This document shows, in pieces, positions 63,951 to 64,000 of a stretch of 64,000 bases of DNA. The notes below the pieces were generated by a model that did no database searches, was not told where the DNA came from, and saw only the letters and a program-made list of their open reading frames with translations. The translations under genes and the position numbers were made by a program. The first letter of the stretch is position 1; each line of letters begins with the position of its first letter. This DNA comes from Rhodobacter sp. (lineage in GTDB: Bacteria; Pseudomonadota; Alphaproteobacteria; Rhodobacterales; Rhodobacteraceae): positions 1 to 64,000 of the forward strand of contig JAIYAE010000038.1 in NCBI GenBank assembly GCA_027489175.1. The letters run 5' to 3'.

Positions 63951-64000
63951 GGGCGGGTTACAGGTGGAGCGCTGACGCGCAAGACTTTTGTCTCGTCGTC

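Overview
The window looks like chromosomal DNA of a high-GC member of the Rhodobacteraceae (Rhodobacter/Gemmobacter/Tabrizicola-like). The evidence is a dcw cell-wall and division cluster with Rhodobacterales-only DUF2484 genes, a 5'-leader sRNA and terminator ahead of mraZ like UpsM of R. sphaeroides, a DUF1127 gene followed by CCUCCUCCC-loop sRNAs of the CcsR/cuckoo type, an ArsJ-type arsenic operon, and HpsN/CuyA sulfonate enzymes. This placement is inferred from gene content, not from a 16S sequence.

Layout. 110-22160 (mostly minus strand): dcw cluster, read right to left as UpsM leader, mraZ, rsmH, ftsL, ftsI, murE, murF, mraY, a LysM/solute-binding gene, murD, then ftsW, murG, murC, two DUF2484 genes, a small membrane gene and murB. 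A 5.2-kb accessory block (5849-11013) splits murD from ftsW. It holds an NTF2-like/ArsR/SRPBCC operon, L-lactate dehydrogenase, an amidohydrolase and a small P-loop kinase. 22451-24740: TetR, two VOC proteins and a RibD-type reductase behind a perfect palindromic operator. 24767-30433: Mrp, DUF1127 plus an array of ten anti-Shine-Dalgarno hairpins, a BenE transporter and UvrD. 30633-37854: pyruvate carboxylase, a 25-residue membrane peptide gene, tRNA-Gly, and arsRC-gapdh-arsJ. 37880-43962: hisB, hisH, hisA, hisF and hisE on the plus strand, interleaved with unrelated minus-strand genes. 44037-45606: CoA-binding protein, RlmB-type methyltransferase, tRNA-Tyr. 46378-49408: HpsN-like dehydrogenase, cysteate sulfo-lyase and an Asp/Glu-racemase homologue. 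49749-54843: an alkaline-phosphatase-fold protein with a membrane partner, DDAH, a putative glycosyltransferase, LysE and Lrp. 55183-56096: an AT-rich two-gene module (ThsB-type TIR protein plus membrane protein) abutting parE. 56093-63950: parE, epimerase, DJ-1/PfpI, GST, a LuxR regulator with a degenerate hydrolase domain, and ppk2.

The intergenic space carries several short repeat families: five hairpin plus GATATTT elements, a family of AATTTTC-GCA-GAAAATT mini-hairpins, and two GTAG-headed REP-like hairpins. The observations most worth following up are the five-module CcsR-like array, the TIR/membrane pair as a Thoeris-like defence candidate, the UpsM/MraZ-box leader, the cysteate gene trio, and the LuxR regulator whose hydrolase domain has lost its catalytic residues.

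Limits: all calls come from reading the sequence and the supplied translations. No database search, folding calculation or alignment was run. Family names rest on recognised motifs.
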